DNA of 64,000 bases from Planctomycetota bacterium (GTDB lineage: Bacteria; Planctomycetota; UBA8742; UBA2392). Positions 26,098 to 34,859 of this stretch are shown here, one piece after another. The notes below the pieces were generated by a model. The model was not told the origin of the DNA and searched no databases. It saw only the letters and a program-made list of their open reading frames with translations. Every line of letters begins with the position of its first letter. The stretch's first letter is position 1. Both the position numbers and the translations under genes were made by a program. The stretch covers positions 1-64,000 of the forward strand of contig JAJVIO010000035.1 in NCBI GenBank assembly GCA_022071975.1, read 5' to 3'.

Positions 26098-27090
26098 TTA
26101 TCGAGCCAGCCAGTCCGCGATCTCGTGCGCCTTCAGGATTCCGTCCTCCGTGATCCAGCCGCTGATCAGCCCGGCGGGCGTCACGTCAAAGGCCGGGTTG
26201 TACACCTTCACGCGATCCGGCGCCGTGCGCACGGTGCCAATGTAACGCAGCTCGCGGGCGTTGCGCTCTTCGATCGGAATCTGCGCGCCGGCCGCCAGCT
26301 CAGGGTCGAAGGTGCTTTTCGGTGCCGCAACGTAAAAAGGAACACCGTGCGCCTTGGCCAGCGTCGCCACGCCGTAGGTGCCGATGTTGTTGGCCGCGTC
26401 GCCATTGCGTGCGATGCGGTCAGCCCCGGTGATCACCAGGTCCACCTTGCCGTCCCGCATCACCACGGCCGCCATCGAATCCGTGATCAGGGTGACATCC
26501 AGGCCGTTCTCGGCCAGCTCAAAGCTCGTCAGCCGCGCCCCCTGCAGCAGGGGCCGGGTTTCGTCGGCGAACACCCGGAACTTGCGCCCGTGCTCATGCG
26601 CAACGTACATGGGCGCCAGTGCGGTTCCCATGCCCGCCGTGGCCAGCGCGCCGGCATTGCAGTGGGTCAGCACGCCCATGCCGGCCTGGATCAGCGCCGC
26701 CCCGTGCTCGCCGATAGCGCGGCAGGTGCGCACATCTTCAGCGTCGATGGCCTTTGCCTCGGCCAATGCCCGCTCCGGGTCGCCCTTGGCTGCGCGGCGT
26801 ACGCGCTCAACCCCCCAGCGCAGGTTCACGGCCGTGGGGCGGGCGGAGGCCAGTTTTTCCAGGCCTGCGTCGCCCAGGCCCGCGCGCAGGGCGATCACTG
26901 CCCCGTAAGCGCCGGCCACGCCCAGCGCCGGGGCCCCCCGCACGGCCAGGCGCTCGATGGCGTCGATCACGGGCTCCAGCTCGGAAAGCTCCAGCAGCTT
27001 GAGTTCGGAGGGCAGCAGGGTCTGTTCAATGATGACCAAACGGCCGGTGGCCGCGTCGCCTTGCCAATCTACGGTTCTGGGCAATGCCAT
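26098..27090 (-). CDS. mtnA: Methylthioribose-1-phosphate isomerase
   Basis: 330 residues, eIF-2B alpha/beta/delta family. RGAPALGVAGAYG, THCNAGALATAGMGTALAP (catalytic Cys) and GADRIARNGDAANNIGTYG (catalytic Asp) are all there. Converts 5-methylthioribose-1-phosphate to methylthioribulose-1-phosphate in the methionine salvage cycle. Length is near the family norm (345). No other salvage genes are in the window. A ribose-1,5-bisphosphate isomerase is the main alternative, less likely from the RGAPAIG and CNAG context. Confidence 0.88.
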   Translation of the reverse strand: MALPRTVDWQGDAATGRLVIIEQTLLPSELKLLELSELEPVIDAIERLAVRGAPALGVAGAYGAVIALRAGLGDAGLEKLASARPTAVNLRWGVERVRRAAKGDPERALAEAKAIDAEDVRTCRAIGEHGAALIQAGMGVLTHCNAGALATAGMGTALAPMYVAHEHGRKFRVFADETRPLLQGARLTSFELAENGLDVTLITDSMAAVVMRDGKVDLVITGADRIARNGDAANNIGTYGVATLAKAHGVPFYVAAPKSTFDPELAAGAQIPIEERNARELRYIGTVRTAPDRVKVYNPAFDVTPAGLISGWITEDGILKAHEIADWLAR

Positions 27091-27168
27091 GGGCGTATCC
27101 TGTGAATCAGTGAACCGGGAATCTATATTGGATTCGTCACGTTACGACCATCGGGGCAGGGTGCAGGC

Positions 27169-27762
27169 ATGGCCAAATCTGGCGCCAGCAGGGATACGTC
27201 GTCCGAACAGGCACGACTCGAACAGGAAGAGCAGCTCGCCGACGAGCAGGTGCTCGAGGATCTGCTGGAGGACACCCATGCGATCCTCAAGCAGGCGGTC
27301 GACCGTGCGGGGCCCAAGCGGGTGGCCCGCGCGCTGGATGTGAGCCTGAGCCTGGTCTACAAGTGGACCCAGCCGCCGCGCACCAAGAAGAACCCGGGCG
27401 CCAGCGGCGCGCGCAACCCGCTGGACAAGCTTGTCACCATCTTCCACCTGTCCGAGGACATCGAGCTGGTGCAGTTCCTGTGCCGCATCGCGCGCGGATA
27501 CTACACCTCGAACCCGCTGCTTATGGGCCAGGCCGGGCACAGCTTCGTGACGGCTACCGTCTCAGCGCTCAACGACTTCGCCGACCTGATGCAGATGGCC
27601 GAGAAGTCGCTGACCGACGACGGCAGAATCGACGAAGCCGAAGCCAAGAAGCTGCGCAAGAACTGGGACCGGCTGAAAGGCCGCCTTGAGCACTTCATCG
27701 TCAGCTGTGAAGAAGGCGCATACGACCTGAACGGCAAGCAGGCATCGGGCGAAGAGGAATAG
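27169..27762 (+). CDS. Unknown protein with CII-like helix-turn-helix
   Basis: 197 residues. Helices 50-75 read AVDRAGPKRVARALDVSLSLVYKWTQPP, an HTH of the phage-CII type with a Trp after helix 3. The next 110 residues are helical and acidic with no family recognised, ending in EEGAYDLNGKQASGEEE. ATG 27169 is 78 bases from mtnA (divergent). It leads a two-gene unit with the following gene (11-base gap). Probably a DNA-binding regulator; targets unknown. Confidence 0.5.
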   Translation: MAKSGASRDTSSEQARLEQEEQLADEQVLEDLLEDTHAILKQAVDRAGPKRVARALDVSLSLVYKWTQPPRTKKNPGASGARNPLDKLVTIFHLSEDIELVQFLCRIARGYYTSNPLLMGQAGHSFVTATVSALNDFADLMQMAEKSLTDDGRIDEAEAKKLRKNWDRLKGRLEHFIVSCEEGAYDLNGKQASGEEE

Positions 27763-27772
27763 CCGGATCACC

Positions 27773-28228
27773 ATGAGCGACAGGCTGCCCATCCCTGAAA
27801 TCGACGACGAAGAGCTCAGGCAGCATATCCTGAAGCTCCGCGGCCTCGTTGCGGAAGAAACCATCGAGACGCTGAAGATGGTGCGCCTCGACCACATCGT
27901 GAACCCGCGCGGCAAGCTGACCGCCGAGTACGACCAGCAAGCCTTCCGCGCGTGGGTGATCGCCTGGCTGAACGCCCTCGAGACCGTGGTGTGCGCCCAC
28001 ATGGCCATGATGACCAAGCGCCTTTGGGACGAGCAGACGCCCCTTGAGCCGATCGTCGCCCACCCCAAGCTGCTGCTCGACCAGGTCGAAGACATCAAAC
28101 GCGCGCTCGAGATCATCCTGCACGCCGAGCCCGAGATGACGCCCCAGCCCGTCACCGGCCAGCACCGCAAGCTCTCCGACGAAGAAGAAGCCGCCGCGGT
28201 CAAGGATGCGGCCGACAAAGACGCCTAG
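27773..28228 (+). CDS. Unknown helical protein
   Basis: 151 residues, mostly helical and acidic (RQHILKLRGLVAEETIETLKM..., DEEEAAAVKDAADKDA). No motif recognised. It follows the CII-like gene by 11 bases and is probably co-transcribed with it; a paired pattern of this kind could be a regulator with its accessory. Not more can be said. Confidence 0.5.
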   Translation: MSDRLPIPEIDDEELRQHILKLRGLVAEETIETLKMVRLDHIVNPRGKLTAEYDQQAFRAWVIAWLNALETVVCAHMAMMTKRLWDEQTPLEPIVAHPKLLLDQVEDIKRALEIILHAEPEMTPQPVTGQHRKLSDEEEAAAVKDAADKDA

Positions 28229-28251
28229 GCCCCGATTCAACAGCAAAATTC

Positions 28252-28323
28252 CAATAACCAATTACCAATGCCCAATTGGCCCTGGCGGGGTTGCTGCTAC
28301 TGGTAGTTGGTAACTGGTTATTG
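28252..28323. repeat. Inverted spacer repeat (CAATAACCAATTACC type)
   Basis: 17-base arms CAATAACCAATTACCAA (28252-28268) and TTGGTAACTGGTTATTG (28307-28323) with one mismatch, separated by 38 bases. A non-coding MITE-like or terminator-like palindrome. Confidence 0.7.
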
Positions 28324-28384
28324 CCTTTTCGCTGTTCCCGCCCACCCATTGCCCTTGCGCCTGCCGCTGGTAGATACCCCGCAT

Positions 28385-29176
28385 ATGGAATCGCTGCCCA
28401 AATCCCGCGCCAAGCAGCTGCGCGCCTTGAAGCTTCGCAAGTCACGCGAAGAACAGGGCCTGTTCGTGGCTGAGGGCCCGCTGTTGCTTGAGGAAGCCTT
28501 CAAGGCCGGCGTGTTCCCGCGTTACGTGGTGGTCTGCCCGGAGCTGATCGAGAGCACGCGCGAAAAGGTCGAAGCACTGCTGGCGCGCTGCAGGCAGGAA
28601 GGCGTCGAGGCCTTCGAGACCGACAGCGGCGAATTCATGGCCGCCAGCGACACCGTCAACAGCCAGGGCATCCTTGGCGTGTTCGGCATGCCCGCCTGGG
28701 ACCTGACCGCCCTGCTGTCACGGCCGCAGCTCACTCTGCTGGTGCTCGACAACCTGCGCGACCCGGGCAACCTCGGCACCATCCTGCGCCAGGCGGCCGC
28801 GTTCGATTGCGGCGGGCTGCTGCTGCTTAAGGGCTGCGTGGACGCCTACAACCACAAGGCCGTTCGCGCCAGCATGGGCGGCATCTACCACGTGCCGGTG
28901 TTCGGCGACCTGACGCCCGAGGACGTGATGTCCAAGCTGACCGAGGCCGGCGTGTGGCCCTACGTGACGGGCACGAAAGGGCAGAACGCGTTTACGATCA
29001 GCTACCCGCCCAAGACGGCGTTCATCATCGGCGGCGAGAGCGAAGGCGTGCAGCCCTTCTGGAAAGACCACGAGGTCATCCAGGTAAGCATCCCCCAGAC
29101 CGACAAGGTCGAAAGTCTCAACGCGGCGGTGGCAGCCAGCATTCTCATCGCTTACCGTTACCAGGCCCGGCAGTAG
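28385..29176 (+). CDS. TrmH/SpoU-type RNA 2'-O-methyltransferase
   Basis: 263 residues from the ATG at 28385 (the longer in-frame ORF starts inside the spacer repeat). The N-terminal substrate-binding domain (SREEQGLFVAEGPLLLEEA) is followed by the SPOUT trefoil: LLVLDNLRDPGNLGTILRQAAAFDC, AIIGGESEG-like FIIGGESEGV and IPQTDKVESLNAAVAASILIAYR. Transfers a methyl group from SAM to a ribose of rRNA or tRNA. The stop codon TAG is part of the palindrome element that follows (29173 onward). Confidence 0.88.
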   Translation: MESLPKSRAKQLRALKLRKSREEQGLFVAEGPLLLEEAFKAGVFPRYVVVCPELIESTREKVEALLARCRQEGVEAFETDSGEFMAASDTVNSQGILGVFGMPAWDLTALLSRPQLTLLVLDNLRDPGNLGTILRQAAAFDCGGLLLLKGCVDAYNHKAVRASMGGIYHVPVFGDLTPEDVMSKLTEAGVWPYVTGTKGQNAFTISYPPKTAFIIGGESEGVQPFWKDHEVIQVSIPQTDKVESLNAAVAASILIAYRYQARQ

Positions 29177-29273
29177 CATCGGCTTCCAGCCGATGGAGTA
29201 CCGGCGGGCTTCCAGCCCGCCGCGCATTGGCCGAAGGCCAATGCGCACGACATGGCCTGGAAGGCCATGCTAC
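29173..29273. repeat. Palindrome array, copy 3, between convergent genes
   Basis: Four hairpins: CATCGGC-TTCCA-GCCGATG, GCGGGC-TTCCA-GCCCGC, CATTGGCC-GAA-GGCCAATG and CATGGCC-TGGAA-GGCCATG, bounded by GTAGCAT and ATGCTAC. The TrmH stop (TAG) and the frame-corrected permease stop (TAG) are both inside these ends. Confidence 0.85.
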
Positions 29274-31484
29274 CCCCGCCGGCTGATCAGCATTACCGCG
29301 TGGGTGGTTTTCTGCACGATCTGCATGGCGAAGCGGCCGAAGTGTTTCTTTACTTTTACCGATGCGCTGTACGCCGATGATCGTGAGGTCGGCCTGCTCG
29401 CACTGCTTCGCCACCTGCTCGATGGCGTTGTTACTGCGGATGATGCGCACGCGGCCGAAGCCGGGGGCCTCGCTCATGGCCACGCGCTCCAGTTCTTCCT
29501 CGATCTTCAGCGCGTCCGGGTCGGACACGTCGGTGTCGATCACGCGCAGGTAAATCACCTCGCGCTGCGCCTCGCGGCTCAGGCTGCCGAGCATGCGGGC
29601 GCGCAATTCGTCCTGGACGCCGCCGCCCCCCACCGGCACCAGGATGGTCTTCGCGCTCGCCACCTGCCACTCGGGCTGGGCGCGCAGCACCACCACATCG
29701 GCGTCCACGCTGCTCATCAGCGTCTCGAGGTGTTCGCCGTGCTCGGTCTCGGTCAGCTTGCTCATGCCCAGCAGCAGGCTCTGGCAGTCGCGGGTGCGCG
29801 CCACGCGCGCGATTTCAGCCCAGGGGTCCGCGGCCACGGTGGTCAGCGCCTCGGGGTACAGCGCCTGCCCGAGCGCCGCCTCCAGCGTCTGGCCCAGCAC
29901 CTCCCGTGTGCCGTTTAACGCCTCGGCCGTACCCTCCAGGTCCGGCTTGCGGATCACGAACAGCAGCAGCACACGCCCCACCATGGGCGGTGTGAGCGCA
30001 TGGGCCACGCTGACCAGCGCGTTGGCGCTGGCCGGGTTGGCGATCGGCAGCAGCACCAGCGGGTTTTCACCGCGGGCCTGGCTGCGCAGCGGGTTGCGCG
30101 CAACGTCGGCGGCGTCCAGCGCTTCGGCGCGCCGCGCGAACAGCGTCACGTAGATGCCCACCCCGATTGCCATCCAGACCACGGTGATCACGCCGGCCTG
30201 CGGCACTACCACGCCCTGGAACACCGCCAGCCCCACACACGCCAGTCCGCCCAGCACAGGCAGCACATTCAGCCGCAGTCGCCCCTCCACCGTGCCGCGG
30301 CGACGCGCCAGGAACTCGGTCCAGTGCACCAGGGCGTAGGTAACCAGAAAGATCAGGCCGGCCGCGGCGCCCGCGCTGGCAACGTCGCTCATGACCGGCA
30401 GGATTGCCAGCAGCAGCACGGCGCTGGCCAACACGCCGCCCGCGGGGATGCCCCGCTCCTGGTTCAGCTTGGCCAGGCCCCAGGGCAGCATGCGGTCCTG
30501 CGCCATTTTCTGCGCGATGCGCGAAGCCACGAACAGGTTGGCCTGCAGGGCGCTCAGCATCGAAAGCAGAGCAGCAACAGCCACCAGCCAGAAACCGGGC
30601 GCGCCCAGGAAGTTGCGCGCTGCCACCACGATCAGGTCGTCGCGGTGCCGCTCACCCATGCTGACGACGCTTTCGCCCTCGCTGATGCCGGCCAACACCA
30701 CCACGACCAGCAGCGGGATGTAGATCGCAAGCGCGATCGCCAGCGCCAGGTACATCGCGCGCGGGACCGTACGCCGCGCGTCGCGGATCTCGCCGGACAC
30801 CGCCGGTATCAGCCCGAAGCCCTGCACGGCAATGAACGTGAAGCCCATGGCCTCCAGCAATCCGGCCGCCCCGCCATGGAAGAACGGCGACGGCTGCGGC
30901 CCAGGAGTGTCCGCGGCCAGCGCAGCCCAGATGCCGAAACCGATGATCATCAGGAAGACGACAACCTTGCCGACCGATTCAAGCGTGCCGCCGCCGGCCG
31001 CGCGGCGCAGCAGCAGCAGCGTGTAGAAGCAGGTTGCACTCGCTGCCAGCGCGAGCACTGTGGTGTTGAAGGCCAGCCAGGCGGGCGGCTCAGTGCCGGC
31101 GAGCAGGAACGCCTCGCGCGCGATGATCAGCGCGTAGACCGCAAAACCCAGCGCGTACAGTACGCCGGCGACAATGCCCGCGAACCAGACCATCCAGCCC
31201 ACGGCGAAGGCCGAACGCACGGACAGGATCATCTTGGCGAACACGTAGGACCCGCCCGATTGCGGGTAGGCGCGCGTCATCACGGCGAAGCTGCGCGCGG
31301 TTGCGAACGCGATCACGCCATTCAGCACGAATGCCAGAATCGCCGCCAGCCCGGCGCTCGCGAACGCAGTCCCCGCCAGTGCCAGCACGCCGCCGCCGAC
31401 GATGGCGCCGACGCCGACCAGCGTGGCGCGAAACAGGCCAAGTTTGCGGTTGGATTCCGGCGCGTCCAACGGCCCCCCGTCCAT
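29270..31484 (-). CDS. APC-family amino acid permease with C-terminal Usp domains (frameshifted)
   Basis: About 737 residues after correcting a one-base frameshift. Residues 1-430 carry about 12 membrane segments, beginning GLFRATLVGVGAIVGGGVLAL, the APC consensus. The C-terminal 300 residues hold two Usp-like domains (LLPIANPASANALVSVAHALT; ILVPVGGGGVQDELRARMLG). Upstream the frame ends in TIIGVQRIG; the next frame reads KHFGRFAMQIVQKTTHAVMLISRRG-stop, the expected Usp ending, with stop TAG at 29272-29270. The uncorrected frame instead runs on into the palindrome array. Last gene of the HIT-CHAD-SixA-permease row (35 bases after SixA). Confidence 0.8.
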
Positions 31485-31520
31485 GGTTTCGGCAGTTTGG
31501 CCGTGCGCGTCCAGCCAAGC

Positions 31521-32018
31521 TCAAGCCTGGCGCAGAATCAACTTCGGAGTGGCAAGCCACAACAGACCGCCCTTGCCGGCCGCGGGCTTGCCGCTGAACT
31601 CAAGGCAGGCGATGCCGCCCTTCTTCATGCTGCCCAGCGGCGCGGCGCCGGCGCCGACCAACAGGTGCGCCAGCAGCTGCGACAAGTTGGGCTCGTGACC
31701 GACCAGGGCCAGCGCGTCTTCCTTGCGGCCTGCAAGTGCCTTCACCACTTCGGCCGGCGTGGCGCCGGGCTCGAGGCTCGGGAATTCTTCGGCCTCGGGC
31801 CAGCCCGCCCGCTCGTTCAGGATCTTGGCCGTCTGCCAGGCGCGCGCCAGCGGGCTGCTGAGGCAGGCGTCCACCTGCAGGCCCAGCTTGCGCAGCACCG
31901 CGGCAACCTTGCGGAAGCGGGCGGCGCCCTTTTCGGTCAGCGGGCGCTCGCGGTCGTCTGCCCACCGTGCAGCGTCGCGGTCGAATGCCACCGCGTGGCG
32001 AACAAGAAAGACGATCAT
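31521..32018 (-). CDS. sixA: SixA-type phosphohistidine phosphatase
   Basis: 165 residues from the ATG at 32018 with GGAGGAAGAG SD; an upstream in-frame extension runs into the CHAD gene. RHG signature VRHAVA (His8), ARWADDRERPLTEKG, ACLSSPLARAWQTA and LVGHEPNLSQLL (second His) identify a SixA phosphatase, which removes phosphate from His of ArcB-type HPt domains. SixA next to CHAD proteins is common. ATGA overlap with the CHAD gene. Confidence 0.88.
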   Translation of the reverse strand: MIVFLVRHAVAFDRDAARWADDRERPLTEKGAARFRKVAAVLRKLGLQVDACLSSPLARAWQTAKILNERAGWPEAEEFPSLEPGATPAEVVKALAGRKEDALALVGHEPNLSQLLAHLLVGAGAAPLGSMKKGGIACLEFSGKPAAGKGGLLWLATPKLILRQA

Positions 32019-32923
32019 CTCTTCCTCCGCTTGCGGCCGGTGATGGCTTCCAGCACTTCGGCCCAGCGCCTGGAATCGAGTTCGTCCAGCAACTCCGGCA
32101 TCTCGGCCAGGCGCGTGCGGGCGCGCTCGCGGCAGGTCTCGACCAGCTTTGCGCATGCGCGGCGAGTGGCGGGCTTGAACTCGGGCTCGGCGCTCAGGTG
32201 CGAAAGCACATCGGCGGCGTGGGAGGCGTCGAGGTAGTCGCCGAATCCCTCCTGGATCGCCGCCAGGGCTTTCAATGTCGGCTTGGCGGGTTCGCCGTAA
32301 TGGCCTGCGAGCGCCATCAGCGCGTAGCGCAGCTTTTTCCCCGCGATGCGCAGTCGGTGATACTCCTCAAGCGTCCGGCGCCGGCGCGCACGCTCCAGGG
32401 CCTTTCGAAAGCGGCCGTGCGAAACTTCAAGAAGCTCGGGCGCCACCCGGTCGATTGAGGCCTTCGCCGATGGCGGCCACTCAGCCCGCTGCTGTACAAG
32501 CAATTTATAAACCTTGAACTCCGCCGAAGCGCGCCAGGCGGCCAGTGCGGCGTCGGCGTCAGGCAGCATGTGTTCTCGGCGCTCGGCCAGGCGCTGCAAA
32601 AGCGGCTCCAGCGCCTTTGCATCACGGCTGGTCAGTTCACCGCGCCAGGCCTCGAGATTCGCGCGCAGCACATCAAGGTCGCGCAGGGCCGAGAACGCGT
32701 CGGCCAGCTCGCGCAGACGGTCGCGCACCTGGCGCGCGCCGGGCGGCAGGTAATCACGGAACAGGGAAAGCAGCGAGCGCAGGCGCCGCGCCGAGACACG
32801 CACCTGGTGGATGCCCTCGACTTCCGGCACGGCCTTGCAGGCGGCGTCTAGGCGCTCGCTCAACTGCTCCAGGGAGTCACGCAGGAAGGCGCTGGTGGCC
32901 AGGCTGGTGGGTTTGAGATTCAT
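32015..32923 (-). CDS. CHAD domain protein
   Basis: 302 residues. All-helical CHAD pattern: VEGIHQVRVSARRLRSLLSLFRDYL near the start with the conserved HxxRVxxRRLRS and LLHRLRIAGKKLRYAL-like HRLRIAGKKLRYALM. Conserved His and basic residues bind polyphosphate or phosphorylated ligands. It lies in an operon with HIT (overlap ATGA at 32920-32923) and SixA. Role suggested: polyphosphate granule association. Confidence 0.88.
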   Translation of the reverse strand: MNLKPTSLATSAFLRDSLEQLSERLDAACKAVPEVEGIHQVRVSARRLRSLLSLFRDYLPPGARQVRDRLRELADAFSALRDLDVLRANLEAWRGELTSRDAKALEPLLQRLAERREHMLPDADAALAAWRASAEFKVYKLLVQQRAEWPPSAKASIDRVAPELLEVSHGRFRKALERARRRRTLEEYHRLRIAGKKLRYALMALAGHYGEPAKPTLKALAAIQEGFGDYLDASHAADVLSHLSAEPEFKPATRRACAKLVETCRERARTRLAEMPELLDELDSRRWAEVLEAITGRKRRKR

Positions 32924-33306
32924 GAGCTCAGGCGCTTGGCGAGTGCGGCAAGGTCGGGCTTGTTCTTCATCTGGAACTCAGCGGGGTTGGCAAACTCGGT
33001 GATACGGTTGGTGGGCAACAGATGGATGTGCACGTGCGGGACTTCGTAGCCGATCACCATGGTGCAGACGCGCTTGCAGCCCAGCTTTGCTTTCAGCAGC
33101 GCGGCGACCTGCTTGGCGGCCAGGTGCAGCTGCGCATAGGCGTCGTCGTCCATGTCGAACAGGTAGTCGTGCTCTCGCTTCGGGATCACCAGCGTGTGCC
33201 CCTCGACCCAGGGGTTGATGTCAAGGAACGCCAGGTGGTGATCGTCTTCCCAAACCTTGTGGCAGGGAATCTCACCGGCAACGATTCTGCTGAAGATGGA
33301 AGCCAT
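32920..33306 (-). CDS. HIT family nucleotide hydrolase/transferase
   Basis: 128 residues. IFSRIVAGEIPCHKVWEDDHHLAFLDI and the HIT triad HVHIHLLP (residues 91-96) are typical of Hint-type nucleotidyl hydrolases (AMP-lysine phosphoramidases). GAGACG precedes the ATG. Heads an operon with CHAD, SixA and the permease; the last base of each overlaps the next. Confidence 0.9.
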   Translation of the reverse strand: MASIFSRIVAGEIPCHKVWEDDHHLAFLDINPWVEGHTLVIPKREHDYLFDMDDDAYAQLHLAAKQVAALLKAKLGCKRVCTMVIGYEVPHVHIHLLPTNRITEFANPAEFQMKNKPDLAALAKRLSS

Positions 33307-33545
33307 GCACGTCTCCTTGCGCGATGTTTAACCACGAAGCGCCGCGTAGCACTACGAATAACCGGCAGATCAAGGCCGTGTGAACGGCCGCCGATTTGGA
33401 ACGAGCGACGCCGGCAACTACGCGCTGAGGGGCAAAGGCCCAGAAAACCGCCCAGGTCCGAAGAAATGCCGGCTGCAATTCCGTAAGCGATTCATACTCA
33501 ATGGTTTACGCATTGCCGCAGGCGCGGGAATCGCCCTGCGCCCGA

Positions 33546-33573
33546 TTGACAGCCCGCCTTGCCCCGCTACCAT
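33546..33573 (+). promoter_or_regulatory. Sigma-70-like promoter
   Basis: TTGACA (33546-33551), 16 bases, TACCAT (33568-33573); predicted start about 33580, 22 bases before the TTG start. Confidence 0.55.
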
Positions 33574-33601
33574 TCCGCATTCGTTTGTGAAGGAAGTAGC
33601 C

Positions 33602-34708
33602 TTGAAACACGCTTTTCGCATCGGAATTCCGGCCCTGCTGATCGCCGCGGGCGTGGCTGCCTTCGTGCTGGCGCAGCCCGAAGCGGACGACCTCAACAAG
33701 CCCTACGAGTTCAAGCTTGGCCCTGACATCACCGCCCAGGCCGCCGACGTCGTGATTGAGCCGCGCTTCCGCGCCATCGCCGACGACCGCTTCGCCTACG
33801 AATGCTACTCAAACGCCGTGCGCAGCGGCACCGTGACCGACGCCGACAAGCCGGTGGAAAGCTTCCGCATCAGCGAAAACTGGATCAACCATTTCACCAT
33901 GGTGGCCAGTGAAGACCCGCTTGACGGTCGCAAAGACCTGCAACTGCGTTTCCAGTTCGACGTCATGCAGTTCACGATCGACAACGGCGAGGCGCGCTAC
34001 ACCGGCTTTGTGGGCCCGACATCCGAGCTGCACAAGCCCGGCTTCCAGGAAGTGCTGCCCGGCGGCGAGCGCAGCGACGTCACCAACATCCCCGGCTGGG
34101 TCGGCATCAACGCCAACAGCCTAGAGCAGAACCGCGGCACACAGGCCCGCGACTTCAGCGCCAGCGCCTGGTTCAGCGCGTCTGAGACCGGCCGCCTGTA
34201 CCGCGAAACTTACTACGCCGAGTACGGCTTCGCCGACCAGGCCAACTACCCCGGCCGCCTGCAGGACCCGCTGCACATCGCGCTCAGCGTGCAGCCGGAG
34301 TTCAGCGCCGGCGCGAAGCTGAAGCTGGGAGAAACCCTTACGCTGCGCCGCCGCTTCCCGGTCGGCGCCAGCTTCGGCGGCACCATCGAGTACGACTTCA
34401 CCTACAAGCTGGAAAAACTGTACGGCACAGTCGCCGAGCCCACGGCCGCGCGCCTGAGTTTTGACGCCGTGCCTGTGAAGCGCGAGCATGAGTTGACCGT
34501 AAATGGCCTCAAGACCCGTTTCAGCGCCCCGGACATCAAGGGCGGCAAGCTGCTGCTGGACCTGGTGAAGGGCGTGGCCGCCCACGTGCAGTGGGAGTAC
34601 AGGCTGGGCGGGACGATCAGCCAGGCGGGCACGGAGCTGGTGACCGTGTTCGACGTGAAGTTCGAATTCTCCGCTTCGCTGCGCGCGAGCGCCCCGAAGC
34701 AGGAATAG
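33602..34708 (+). CDS. Exported protein of unknown function
   Basis: 368 residues starting with TTG at 33602 (GAAGGAAG nine bases upstream; promoter fits). Signal peptide KHAFRIGIPALLIAAGVAAFVLAQ. The mature part is beta-rich: KPYEFKLGPDITAQAADVVIEPRF..., a long GGERSDVTN segment, later EYDFTYKLEKLYGTVAEPTAARLSFDAVPVKREHEL. Contains no Cys beyond the one at YECYS. I do not recognise the fold; it may be a periplasmic ligand-binding or surface protein. It stands alone between the HIT operon (divergent) and the RNase operon. Confidence 0.55.
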   Translation: MKHAFRIGIPALLIAAGVAAFVLAQPEADDLNKPYEFKLGPDITAQAADVVIEPRFRAIADDRFAYECYSNAVRSGTVTDADKPVESFRISENWINHFTMVASEDPLDGRKDLQLRFQFDVMQFTIDNGEARYTGFVGPTSELHKPGFQEVLPGGERSDVTNIPGWVGINANSLEQNRGTQARDFSASAWFSASETGRLYRETYYAEYGFADQANYPGRLQDPLHIALSVQPEFSAGAKLKLGETLTLRRRFPVGASFGGTIEYDFTYKLEKLYGTVAEPTAARLSFDAVPVKREHELTVNGLKTRFSAPDIKGGKLLLDLVKGVAAHVQWEYRLGGTISQAGTELVTVFDVKFEFSASLRASAPKQE

Positions 34709-34714
34709 TTCGCG

Positions 34715-34734
34715 GGCGGGGCGTGTGCCCCGCC
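34715..34734 (+). terminator. GC hairpin after the exported protein gene
   Basis: GGCGGGGC/GCCCCGCC eight-bp stem with a GTGT loop, no T-run. Confidence 0.45.
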
Positions 34735-34748
34735 GCATTGGAAAATTA

Positions 34749-34807
34749 CCGGAAGAACTCCGGAGCTAAGGGCGGGAGTACCGCCCCCGTAAGGCCCGGG
34801 ATGGGCC
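34749..34807 (+). promoter_or_regulatory. Three-hairpin structured leader of the DUF2344-RNase operon
   Basis: CCGGA/TCCGG (34749-34763), GGGCGG/CCGCCC (34770-34786) and GGCCC/GGGCC (34793-34807) lie in series before the first gene. A further GGCCCAAGGGCC lies close to the ATG. No riboswitch family recognised. RNase E in enterobacteria controls its own level through a structured leader, so this could have a similar role. Confidence 0.4.
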
Positions 34808-34859
34808 GGAGGATCACAAGTTCGACGGAAGGCCCAAGGGCCGGCCAACGAATGGGACG

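Noticed and set aside
29145..29269. C-terminal 40 residues of the uncorrected permease frame
   Set aside because: They come from the palindrome array after a frameshift; the alternative frame gives a proper Usp end.
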